The position numbers were made by a program, and so were the translations under genes. 46,951 bases of DNA, from positions 1 through 46,951 of the forward strand of contig JAAAUF010000228.1 of assembly GCA_015499985.1 (NCBI GenBank), given 5' to 3'. The DNA is from Haplosporangium gracile. Lineage: Eukaryota; Mortierellomycota; Mortierellomycetes; Mortierellales; Mortierellaceae. The notes under the pieces are model-generated. The model worked only from the letters and a program-made list of their open reading frames with translations, was not told the origin of the DNA and searched no databases. Each line of letters begins with the position of its first letter. The stretch's first letter is position 1. This document shows, piece by piece, positions 9,401 to 18,260 of this stretch.

Positions 9401-11829
9401 GTCAATAAACTTGTCGTAGAGAACCAGTCGAGTCATCACAATCTTGGAGAGGTCGAGAACGTCTTGAACGACAAGAGGCAAGGTTCTGAGGGAGAGCGAG
9501 AGGAGAAAGGGATTCTTGACCAGATCCATCATGTTGGGAATCGCCAGCAACTTGTCCAAGTACTCCTGGGCGCTCCAGACTGGTCGGCCGTCAAAGAGTT
9601 CCTGTGTTTCTGGACTCCGCACAAACTGCTTGACATAGTCGTGAATTTGGCCCGCCGAGAAGGGGGCAATGACAACCTCTTGGAAAACATTGGCAGAATC
9701 GGAGTGGTACCGATTGTTGGCCTGCGGACGAAATTGATCCTGATAGTCTAGACCGAGATAAGTGCTGCGACAACTAATAATCATCTTGACGTTCCAGGAT
9801 TCTGGACGGTTCAGTTGGTTTGTGACATACAAGTTGGTCTCGAGGTGACTCTTATCGTAACCGTCGCAGATGAGGACAAACTGTCGATGCTCCTTGAGTT
9901 CCTGGATTTGGGCGTCTGAAAAATTGTAAAAAGAGAGTTGCTTAGCGATCATGTCGGTTTCCGGATGATCAATCGCTGGAAGGTTGATGTAGAGCGGAAA
10001 AGGGCGGTTGGTACTGTAGTTGGTCAGGAGATCCCGTTCAAGAAATGAGTTGAAGGTTGACTTTCCTGCTCCAGAGGCCCCGAGTATAAGAAACACATGG
10101 CGGGGACTTGCTAAAAACTCCTGCACTTTCTCCAGGAGAGGGAAGGCCCTGTCGGTCGGAGCATTGAGATTGGGAATGGCTCGAGGTGGGATGTATACGG
10201 CTAGGCGTTCCTCGGCAAGGCGTTGGATCTTCAGCTTGTTCAACTGAAAATCGACGAGGGGGATCTCTTGGACGTTGGCGAGAAGCGGAGACCGGCTGGG
10301 CAGTGGCAGTCGTGCCCCCATTGGGTAAAATAGGGAAAATGCGACATGACCGTCCTTTCTCAGACTCAGAAGCAGTGTATTGGACTGTCCGCAGATGGTC
10401 GGGTCCGGATGATATGAAATCTGCCGGAGGATGGTCAGGATCCATTTCTTAATAGAGACATCTCTTCCCCAGTCTTGGTTGTTGTAAAGCTCACCCAGAC
10501 AGTTAATGGCCTGTAGTTGAGTGCTGTTGTCCCAGAGTGGGTCATGGATGATCTCGCCAAGAAGCTGGCAGATTCCCCATTGAAAGTCGCGATCGTGCCG
10601 GCAAGCCAGCGCCAAGAGGGCCTCCTTGAAGTCCGCAAGTTGTCCATTCCGGATCATAACTTGTGCGCCATGGAGAGCCAAGTACCATGCGCGTTTCTGA
10701 CCAGAGACAAAACTCTTCAAAATGCTGTCGACAATGCCTTCCCCGCCTGCCCGCAGTGACTGAGCGCCCTCCTTGATAGACTTGGCGATGTCGTGCGCAT
10801 GAGCAATGGCTTGCTGGATGTTGCCGATACCCATAATAAGGCTCTCCGGATCGATCTTGAACACACTGGCCGCACCTGCCGTTGCCATGGTGAGACCGCC
10901 AGCAAATCGCATGATCATCTGTAGAGTTGTCTCGTCATCAGGAACATGCTGCAGGGCGTTGTAGGCATAGGCGACCTGGAACCTCAAGTATGGATCGTCG
11001 AAGGTCCGTAGCTTGTGCAGGAGATCTCGAAGGGGGCATGATCGTTGGTCCTATTCAAGTCCTTCACCTTGTCCTCGACCATAATATCAAGGAGCCGAGA
11101 GGTAGCCACCGTTAGATGCAAGACATGGTTGCAAGGGTGTAAGTGCTTTTTCTCCTCGAGGTCAGGGAAATGCGTAGCCTCGAACCGTTTGTAGAGAACT
11201 CTCAGAATCCAAATCAAGTCATCGTCCACGAGGTAACCAGAGGAGGCAGACTGCACCAATTGCACCAACCCTTGAAGGAGGTCGATATCCAACAGCTTTG
11301 TGGCCTCAAATTTGCTGATGAAGCAGCAGAGCAAGTTGCGGTAGGTCTCACGGTCAAAGATGGGCCCAAGAAGAACAGCCTTCGCGATGGCTGTAGCGTT
11401 GTTGGTGACTTCATTGGCGAACTCATCGACCAGTTTCTTGGGCAACCACCGTAGACGGTCTTGTTCAGTGGGATCCTGTTCGATTGCCTCTAGCCAGGTA
11501 TTCCAAGACTCGTCCAGACGCATGATGTTTGATCTGGTAGAATTTTCAGAAGATGCTGGACTTGCAGGTTCCATTCCAGTTGATGACAACGACGGTAGCA
11601 GAGGCTGCCTTGGTAGAAGGTGGTTACAAAAGACCAGTTGGGGTGTATGGCTGATGCGAGCACCCAACAGAGGTAATTCGGCCTTGACGACTGGTCTGGT
11701 CATGTTTTGAGGAAAGATCTCGGGCGAGAGTTGGAGCGGTGTCAACTTCGTTTCAAGAACCTTCACTGACGCCTTCTGGGCATCAGTAGTTTTCGCCAGC
11801 TTGGCAGAATATCTCTTGAAGATCGTCAT
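6430..11829 (-). pseudogene. NACHT / pentapeptide / WD40 NLR-like gene, disrupted
   Basis: Read from 11829 down, this is a roughly 1,780-codon NLR-like locus, apparently without introns. An N-terminal helical region (11829-10990) leads to a NACHT ATPase with P-loop GASGAGKST (about 10060-10083) and Walker B ICDGYDK (about 9850-9870). Then come a Ser/Asn-rich linker with NPF motifs (about 8830-9000), pentapeptide repeats (RFNGMDLKGIRIPGANLSG onward, about 8350-8520) and about 14 WD40 repeats. Such proteins act as cytoplasmic self/non-self sensors in fungi. Four lesions break the frame: a one-base deficit in a G5 run on the plus strand at 11032-11036; TGA at 9395-9397, where Trp is expected before LEVNKKR; TGA at 9332-9334; and a loss of about 8 nt near 7845-7850 after SWDMTV. 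The C-terminus ends abruptly after EGANGL, near 6460. Long stretches between lesions are well preserved, so inactivation is recent or some indels are assembly errors. Confidence 0.85.
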
Positions 11830-13132
11830 GGTTGCGAGTGTGGCCGCTTACTATTGTGGTATGGAGTGGAATAGGGTTTAGTTTTAGTGTTCTTGAGGGA
11901 GCATCTCTTGCTTGTCATACATCTGACTTTTGTGCTCGACACTTACCAAGGTTGCTTGACAGCCTCTTCGTTTTGCTCAGTTGGTGTTGTCAAAGGGGGT
12001 GAAAAGGTTCACACAAGTTCTTTTCTACAGTTGGTAGTAAGGAGTAAGGTTAGCCTTTGCGACCAACGACCTGTCAACCTTTGCCGTTTCCTCTCATGGA
12101 TATACCGACACTCCACTCGCACCGAAGGGACATCTAAAAGTGTTTTAGGGTGAAGTTATGTTAGTCCCTTGAAGTCAAGGGACAGCATATCGACAGACTA
12201 GAACGGTCTCTCCCTCTACTTGGACGATTGAGTACTGGCGTTGCTGCGTTCTTACCACTGGTGATGAAAAAGGGAGACTGCGTGAGGAAGCTGCGTCACA
12301 AAGGGGAGAGTGCTGAATCAAGATGTCGAGTGAGTTGAAATTCAGATGTGCAAAAGTGATGAGGTGATGAGGAAGGGAGATGGCGAAGGATGGTGAACAA
12401 GATGCATGAGCCGAAGAAAAACAAGAAATAAAACAACAGTCAAACATAGAACCTATACACCTCTTTCTTTCCTTTTCCTTTCTGCAACTGTTCTCTCGTC
12501 ATCTTCCTGCGGGCTGTTCCCCTCCTCTCTCTCTTTTTTCACCATGGTCAATAAGTCGATAAGGTCCCCGCCATGTTTGTCACACAATATTCTCCTGAGA
12601 AATATATTTTTTCCCGGGTATGCACACACATGACCGATGAGGGCGCCGCAGAGATGATTTTTTGAGATGGAGGGCGACAAAAGTGAAATGATGGGGGGAG
12701 GGGAGAGAAATGGACTCAGGTGAGACCATTAAGCTCTAGAAGAGCGGGAAGAAACAGCCTCAGGATCAAACCCGTCGGCAATTTACTTATCCGATACAGG
12801 CCCCAATAAAGGCCAAAGTCCGCTCTGTCCAGGTAGGTGTGAGTTGACTCTGCCGCCTTAACAGCCTTCATTTCCCCTTCACCCACACTCTCGAAGCACA
12901 GCTTAAAATAAACAGAAAATCTACTCTGTTTTTCGGATACACATAGACTAATAAACAAAGGAACAAAGGATCCAACACTTTTTGGCCTAAACAAGCCACT
13001 CCTTGCTAAAATGCGTCTTCAACATAGCCTCCTCATTACGGATGCGACAAAACGCAAACCATAAGGTATAAGCCTACTTAACAACGCGACCTCGAATTCT
13101 TCTGCAAGTAGCAGAGAAAGAGTCGACATCGA
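11830..13132. other. Upstream flank of the NLR locus, no supported gene
   Basis: On the minus strand, 12230-12450 is pyrimidine-rich with a plausible GT donor (gtaagaac) near 12250, so it could be a 5' leader exon of the NLR-like locus. Open frames at 12453-12680 and 12716-12994 (minus) have no recognisable domain. A 20-bp near-perfect palindrome lies at 12164-12183. Confidence 0.4.
12164..12183. repeat. 20-bp palindrome
   Basis: gtcccttga and tcaagggac are exact reverse complements separated by two bases. It could be a dimer-binding site or a tiny hairpin; no partner copy was seen. Confidence 0.6.
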
Positions 13133-14652
13133 ATGATCAAAAAGCAACGTCGCTATGAACGCTTAGCTGCCACAGGCTGTGAGATGGAGTACAAAATGGG
13201 TAAACGAAGTATAACAAAGAGGAGAAATGACATGGGCACTCTTATTACGTTTCCCACAGCCGACGAGTATGAGGTCTCGATGTCAAGAGTCTTCCATATC
13301 CTGGAAATCCAAGTCGAACTGTTGAACATTTATCATTATTTCGACAGACGAAAGGAAGAATGGTTTGATTCGTTCAAGAAACGGCATCGTATATCGTATT
13401 GTCAGCTTCATGGAGAGGCAGGATCCGTCGATTTAGACGCAATCGAACCCGAGCTCATCAACATCCGCCAGATTTGCGCTCAATACACTCCCGACAATAT
13501 TTTCAACTGCGACGAGACTGGGATGTACCTAAATGAATTGGACACCAAGCTTTACTTTACATTTCTTTCCAGACCTGGCGCCAAAGCTTTCAGGGAGTGC
13601 AGAGTGTCCGTTTTGTTTTGCATTAACGCCTCTGGCACATTTCTCATTATGGCCAAGACAATGCGTTCATTGAAGCCATTGGTTATTGGTAATACTCTAC
13701 AGATATATGTCGATCCAAGAGATACTGAGGACGAGGCGGCCGCGGAGATGGTCATGGAAAAAACGAAATCAGGATGGATGACCCGCGAAGTTTTTGTACG
13801 TTGGTTACATTTGTTGAATGAAGAGCTCTTACGACCGACTCTTCTTCTTCTAGATTCTACCGGATCGCACAACAACGTCGATATGCGCGACGCTGAACCA
13901 GGAGTTCATTGGAAACATTTTCCCATATAGCGGCTACCTATAAACTCAACATTGGTTACTCAACCGCTAGAGGTTAGCGTCATCAGTGCCTTCAAAAGGG
14001 CTTTCTTGGAGATGCGTGGTTTCGAAACGTATTGCGCTCACACCTTCGACAAAACTAAATGTATCTCCTATGGGCGCGCTTGGACACTGATCCCGCACGC
14101 ATGGGACCAGATCAAACCTTCCGCGCTGCGTAACTGCTTCGCCAAAACTCCCGTCCTCCCAACAACAATGCGTGAGGAACTCCGACGGCCACGGGTAACC
14201 ACAGGCGAGCGGCGATCAAGGCTTCAGAACACCCGCTACGAACATATACAGAGAAGGAGAGGGCATATTTTGAACATCTTATCGCTGAGGTTCAGCAGGA
14301 CATTGCAGTGGCTTTCAAGGTGGTAGAGCACGAGGACGAATTGGCCGAGGAAGAGTTACACCACGCGGATGCTGAAGGCAACGAACAAAACACCACTCAC
14401 GGAGGTGAAAATAACCCCGGCGATTCCTCATATTGCGACGAATCTGAAAGCTCGCCGCTTACAGACACTGATCTCGAAACGGCCGCCCATACGCTGAAGC
14501 AATTGGTGGGGGACAGCGATATTTTCACTGTTGATGGTCCCAAGCATGTCCATCAGAGTGCACAGGGAGGGTTGAAAAAAGCACAGAGCATAGGAAAGAC
14601 AGTGAAACAACTGGTGCATGTTTGTGTAGCCCTGAGAGATGAGGAGTTGTAG
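13133..14652 (+). pseudogene. Tigger/pogo-type DDE_1 transposase, degraded
   Basis: The frame from 13133 encodes the end of a CENP-B-like region (EEWFDSFKKRHRISYCQLHGEAG, residues about 80-105), then the DDE_1 catalytic core. The first Asp lies in IFNCDETGMYL and the second in LLLLDSTGSHNN. A TAG at 13928-13930 interrupts the run into the third motif. After it the same frame continues LPINSTLVTQPLEVSVISAFKRAF, where the usual third Asp (QPLD) is Glu (codon 13970-13972). A further frameshift falls around 14190-14260, because the acidic C-terminal tail (AYFEHLIAEVQQDIAVAFK to 14652) continues in another frame. The N-terminal helix-turn-helix expected of this family is not readable upstream. No terminal inverted repeats were found for it, so its borders are unknown. 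It is almost certainly inactive. Confidence 0.8.
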
Positions 14653-14911
14653 AAGGATAGCGCCAAGCAGTAGTAATTATTTTCTTCTCTTTTTTCAATG
14701 ACTGCAGTCGCTTTATATTATTAGAAGAGTTGCGTGGCTCGCATCACTGTCCTGTGGGCTATATACTTTCGCGTTTTAGAGTATTCTTTTTGTGAAAGTC
14801 AATTCAAATGTTCGAATTCATTTTTACGACCATTTTCACTATTAAAACTGCCGTAAGAACGAGGTTCGACTGTGCTACTAGCCGAGTTCACTGACGGACC
14901 AAACGTAATAG

Positions 14912-14933
14912 GGGGTTTCAAACCTTGACATTT
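14912..14933 (+). repeat. Left terminal inverted repeat of Harbinger element
   Basis: 22 bp, exact reverse complement of 18239-18260. One extra G precedes it. Confidence 0.95.
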
Positions 14934-14937
14934 GTCA

Positions 14938-14961
14938 AACCAAATAAACGACTATTTGGTT
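14938..14961. repeat. Hairpin just inside the left transposon end
   Basis: aaccaaata and tatttggtt form a perfect 9-bp stem around a 6-nt loop, about 5 bp inside the left repeat. It has no equivalent at the right end. Confidence 0.7.
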
Positions 14962-14996
14962 TTACGTCACAGTCAAATACCTCTTTAAATCTTGTG

Positions 14997-15046
14997 AAAT
15001 ACGCCAGACAAACTGGCGCATTTTCAAATGCTCCCACGGCGTATTT
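14997..15046. promoter_or_regulatory. Left subterminal GGCGTATTT motif pair
   Basis: AAATACGCC at 14997-15005 and its complement GGCGTATTT at 15038-15046 lie in inverted orientation. The same motif recurs at the right end. Likely binding sites for the transposase or its DNA-binding partner, by analogy with subterminal motifs of Harbinger elements. Confidence 0.6.
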
Positions 15047-15158
15047 TGCGAGATAAACAACATAAAAAAAACAAAAAAATAAATAATGTCATCGTTTTAA
15101 AGAGGGGGTTAGGTTCATTCGCCTTCAACAGTTCTTCCTCAGCTCAACAGCAACCATA

Positions 15159-16691
15159 ATGAACTCCAACACCACAAGTACCCATATCATGGACACTGAG
15201 ACATTGGCATCCAGCACTCCATCTCAAGGACCTTCATCACTCCATCTCAAGGACCTTCATCACTCCATCTCAAGGACCTTCATCACTCCCTACAGGCGAA
15301 AGTACATCCAGTACCCCTGCTCCACAATCGAACAAGGCGACCGGACAATCTTCGAAGGAACGATTCACAAAGCAGGACATCGAAACTATTTTGACGTTTC
15401 TGGAACACCCTCCCAACTTCGTGTCGGTTTTCGGCAGCGGAGGCCAAACAACCATCGGCAAACCCAACAAATCATCAAATCAAGGATATGCCACCTTGGC
15501 TCAAGTCGTGTCCAGACAGAGCAAGGGCAGGCTTAACTTGAATGCAAAGTCAATGCGTGAGCGACTCGCCCGTCATCGGAAGACCTTCGCCATCGTCAAG
15601 GAGAAGTCGCAAGAGACTGGCTTCGGTGTCACGGACGAGGACCAACAGAAGGGGATCTACACAATTGGTCACAAGCTGGAGAGTATGTGCACCTGTTATG
15701 ATAGGATGGACGCACTCTTTGGCAGTCGGCCTAATGTCACTCCACTTGGCATTTTTTCCTCGGTCATCCCAGTCGCTCAGGAGCAGGATAATAGCCAGCA
15801 ACCCACCACGGGTCCTCGGCGTCGGCGTCGTTTGCTGGAGGATGAGGATGAGGATGAGGATGAGGATGAGGATGAGGATGAGGGTGAGGACGATGACGAA
15901 CCTCAAGATCTTGTAAAGGATGTTGGCGGCGAACCATCCGGCAATTACACCCAGGATAATATCGACAACCCTGTTCCCTTCAACAATACCTTTGACGACA
16001 GCTTTAACGATCTTGAGTACAACCTCAACAATTTTGATACGGGACTCGACAATGCTGAGACAACAAACCTCGAAGACGGCCGGAACAACATCGACAGCGT
16101 TCTTGAGGGCGATGACATAAGCGTGCTCTCCATTTCATCGACACAAGTCCTGCGGCGCCAACAAAAACGACCTCAGACGGATACAGAGTCACAAGCGTCC
16201 AACAAACGCACTCGCACAACAGACCGACGTAAAAAGCAACCAACGCTGGACCCGCCCTCTTCTCCCGAGGTTTCAAGGCGATCATTCCTTTCCTCGTTCG
16301 AACAGGCCACTACCAAGAAAGCCAATGGTAAGACTTTGTTCGTTAATTAGATATGGGTTTCCTTCAGTCTCCACCAAATTTTAACTGTTTGTATTTAGTC
16401 TCTGAGGTCATAGAAACCAAAAGGCTTGAATTGGAGGAGAACAAACTCGAGTGGGAGAAGAGCCGAGAGTCACGGAAATTGGACCTGGAGGAGCAGCGAG
16501 AGTCAAGGAAGTTGGAACTGGAGGAACAAAAAATCGACCAAGAGTCCCAGCGATGGAAGTCAGAGATGGAGACAAGAGTTACCGTACAGACATTGCAGGT
16601 GATCCAGGCAGGATTGGAGAAAGGCGTGTCTGTAGAGCAGATCCAAGCTATCCTCAAAACCGTTATTCCCCGACGAAACTATCAACAATAA
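15159..16691 (+). CDS. Harbinger accessory DNA-binding-like protein
   Basis: The best model joins 15159-15177, 15296-16327 and 16399-16691 to 447 residues. The second intron (16328-16398) is clear, with matched phase. A folded N-terminal module (RFTKQDIETILTFLEHPPNF, then GYATLAQVVSRQ and MRERLARHRKTFAIVKE) resembles the Myb/SANT-like second protein of Harbinger elements, which escorts the transposase to DNA and the nucleus. An acidic run of Glu-Asp pairs follows (codons around 15835-15890), then disordered sequence, a basic patch (KRTRTTDRRKKQP) and a C-terminal coiled coil rich in Arg, Glu and Leu (SRESRKLDLEEQRESRKLE). The first intron is uncertain: its donor gtaccc is weak, and without it a 23-bp triplication at 15217-15285 shifts the frame. 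Stops of the two element genes face each other 8 bp apart. Confidence 0.72.
15217..15285 (+). repeat. Three perfect tandem copies of a 23-bp unit
   Basis: The unit begins ctccatctcaagg and ends cttcatca. It is repeated exactly three times with no spacer, near the start of the transposon accessory gene. Because 23 is not a multiple of three, each copy shifts the reading frame. Confidence 0.95.
15841..15887 (+). repeat. GATGAG hexanucleotide repeat
   Basis: About seven in-frame GATGAG units encode an Asp-Glu run within the accessory protein. Length changes here would keep the frame. Confidence 0.9.
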
Positions 16692-16699
16692 GACGTAGT

Positions 16700-18026
16700 T
16701 TAATCTTGCATCGGTAATATCCCACGTACGTGGTTTGTCTCCAGAGTGACTTTTTTCAAAGCTTCTCTGAAATTGGACACAGTGCTATCTGGTTGTACTG
16801 CACCACTGAGTGCCACCTCTGCCTCGTCATCGGAGTCATCCTCAAGGTACATGTCATGCCAGGCATCCCCAAGGCGGGCAAGCATATTGTGGAGAACACA
16901 GCAGGCGACTACCCATCTGATCAATAACTGCATATCCTCAGGAGATCGGAGCTGATGCCTCATTTCCTGCAGTGAACCCCAGCGCGACTTGAGGATCCCG
17001 ATGCAGTGCTCGTTCCTGACCCGGGACTTGGCGATACAATAGTTAAATTCCTTGTTGTCTTTCCTGTTTGCTGCTGGGGCTTTATAGGAGGGGATGCAGG
17101 TATTCGATAGGCCATATGCGGAGTCGGCAAGGAGATACTCGCCAAGTGAGAAGTAGCAGTGGGATTTCTTGTAGTGATCCATTCGCTTGTAAACAAACGA
17201 GTCGGCGCAAGACCCTGGGTAGCCGATGTTTACTCCAATAATACGCTTGTCCACATCGCAAATCACTTGCATTGCAACAGAGTATCTACCAAGGAAGAGG
17301 GAGTGACGTGAGAGACTGACCACAATACTCCTTGATATCTTTAGACAGCATGCAAAAAAATTGTGTACGACGAGGTAGAGTCTGCGGACGAGGTACCTTT
17401 TTTTCCGATCGAAATATACCTCGCCATCAATGGCAGGCTTTTGAGAGAGAGGGATTGTAGTCCCATCAATGAATCCAACACAATTCGGGAAGCCCTCCTT
17501 GCTCATAACCTGCCTAATATTCCTCCTCCTCTCGACGTCGGGCCATACGAGCCACTCGCTATGGACATCCCATAGGGCCCGTACAACGCGATTGGTAAAT
17601 ATCGTCACTGTTCCTGTACCGACGCCAAATATTGCTTGCATCTTGCTAACGCTTGCTCCTGTTCCATGTACGCCGAGCCGAGTAAGGGCGACCGCGAGTT
17701 GCCATGCAGGATGTGTCTGAGGGCAGGTTGAGTTGTTGGAGAATACGGCATGGTCTTGTATCCTCTCGAGGAGAGCGAAGAACCCTGTTTTGGACGTCCT
17801 GAACATCGACCGAAACTCGCCATCAGGGAGTTTTGGAAATCTCTCTAGAAAGTAATGGGGTGGTCGTTTTACGACCTGACGCTCGCCCAAAAAACCGCGA
17901 AGCTAGAACGTGAGCATACAGCTCAAGAAGTTCTTCTTCTTGCTTGCCGTCGTCATTATAATTGGCGAGAAGAATGAGGAGTTCTAAGTCTCCCAAAAGT
18001 TGTTTGCGTTCCGACACGAATGGCAT
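16700..18026 (-). CDS. HARBI1-like DDE_4 transposase, one frameshift near the N-terminus
   Basis: The main frame is 17397-17890 plus 16700-17285, split by an intron at 17286-17396 with GT-AG ends and matched phase (FDRKK/R-YSVAMQ). It gives 359 residues. The catalytic triad of the PIF/Harbinger family is present: Asp in CVGFIDGTTIPL, Asp in GYPGSCADSFVYKRM, and Glu in RVRNEHCIGILKSRWGSL. A frame from the ATG at 18024-18026 encodes a plausible N-terminus ending ELYAHVLASRF, which should continue LGERQVVKRPPHYFLERFPKLP. One extra base in a run of six T (minus strand, plus 17888-17893) puts the two parts in different frames. Translation from the internal ATG at 17890 would still give the whole catalytic core but lose about 45 residues. 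The extra base could be real decay or a homopolymer error. Confidence 0.82.
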
Positions 18027-18132
18027 AAAAGAAGGTATAGAGAGGAAAAGAGGTTGTTGTAAAAATGAAGAACGAAGGAAAAAATAAAAATGCAAAATAG
18101 CAAAAAGGATGGCGGATTTCAGACGAATCGTC

Positions 18133-18235
18133 GGCGTATTTCGAAACACATCAGCCTCCTCGCTTGCGTGTTTGTGCGGCCGATTTATTTCTCAAATACG
18201 CTCCGATTTCGCGCCGACCGATTTCGAAATACGCC
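18133..18235. promoter_or_regulatory. Right subterminal GGCGTATTT motif cluster
   Basis: GGCGTATTT at 18133-18141, AAATACGCT (one mismatch) at 18194-18202 and AAATACGCC at 18227-18235. The cluster lies between the transposase start and the right terminal repeat, so it may also act in the transposase promoter. Confidence 0.6.
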
Positions 18236-18238
18236 GCA

Positions 18239-18260
18239 AAATGTCAAGGTTTGAAACCCC
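18239..18260 (-). repeat. Right terminal inverted repeat of Harbinger element
   Basis: Exact 22-bp reverse complement of the left repeat, followed immediately by TAA. Confidence 0.95.

Larger units (their letters stand above)
14911..18260. mobile_element. PIF/Harbinger-type DNA transposon, two-gene, near complete
   Basis: The element of about 3.35 kb is bounded by matching inverted repeats. Left 14912-14933 begins ggggtttcaaacc; right 18239-18260 is its exact reverse complement over 22 bp. Inside are two convergent genes typical of Harbinger elements: a HARBI1-like DDE transposase on the minus strand (16700-18026) and a DNA-binding-like accessory protein on the plus strand (15159-16691). Their stops are 8 bp apart. 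A 9-bp motif (GGCGTATTT or its complement) recurs in both subterminal regions. TAA lies at 18261-18263 and also at 14906-14908, two bases outside the left G-run, so a TAA target duplication with an untidy left end is possible. Both genes may be frame-damaged, so current activity is uncertain. Confidence 0.88.

Noticed and set aside
9107..9751. 214-residue plus-strand frame
   Set aside because: Antisense of the NACHT/linker coding region, which has clear motifs on the minus strand.
12453..12994. Minus-strand frames of 75 and 92 residues
   Set aside because: No recognisable content, and composition matches the surrounding flank. They may be part of an NLR leader but are not supportable as genes.
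15217..15285. CRISPR-like array
   Set aside because: Perfect head-to-tail copies with no spacers inside a transposon gene; CRISPR arrays do not occur in fungal nuclear DNA.
17885..17896. Programmed ribosomal frameshift in the transposase
   Set aside because: The shift required is +1 at a T-run with no stimulatory context visible; an indel is simpler.
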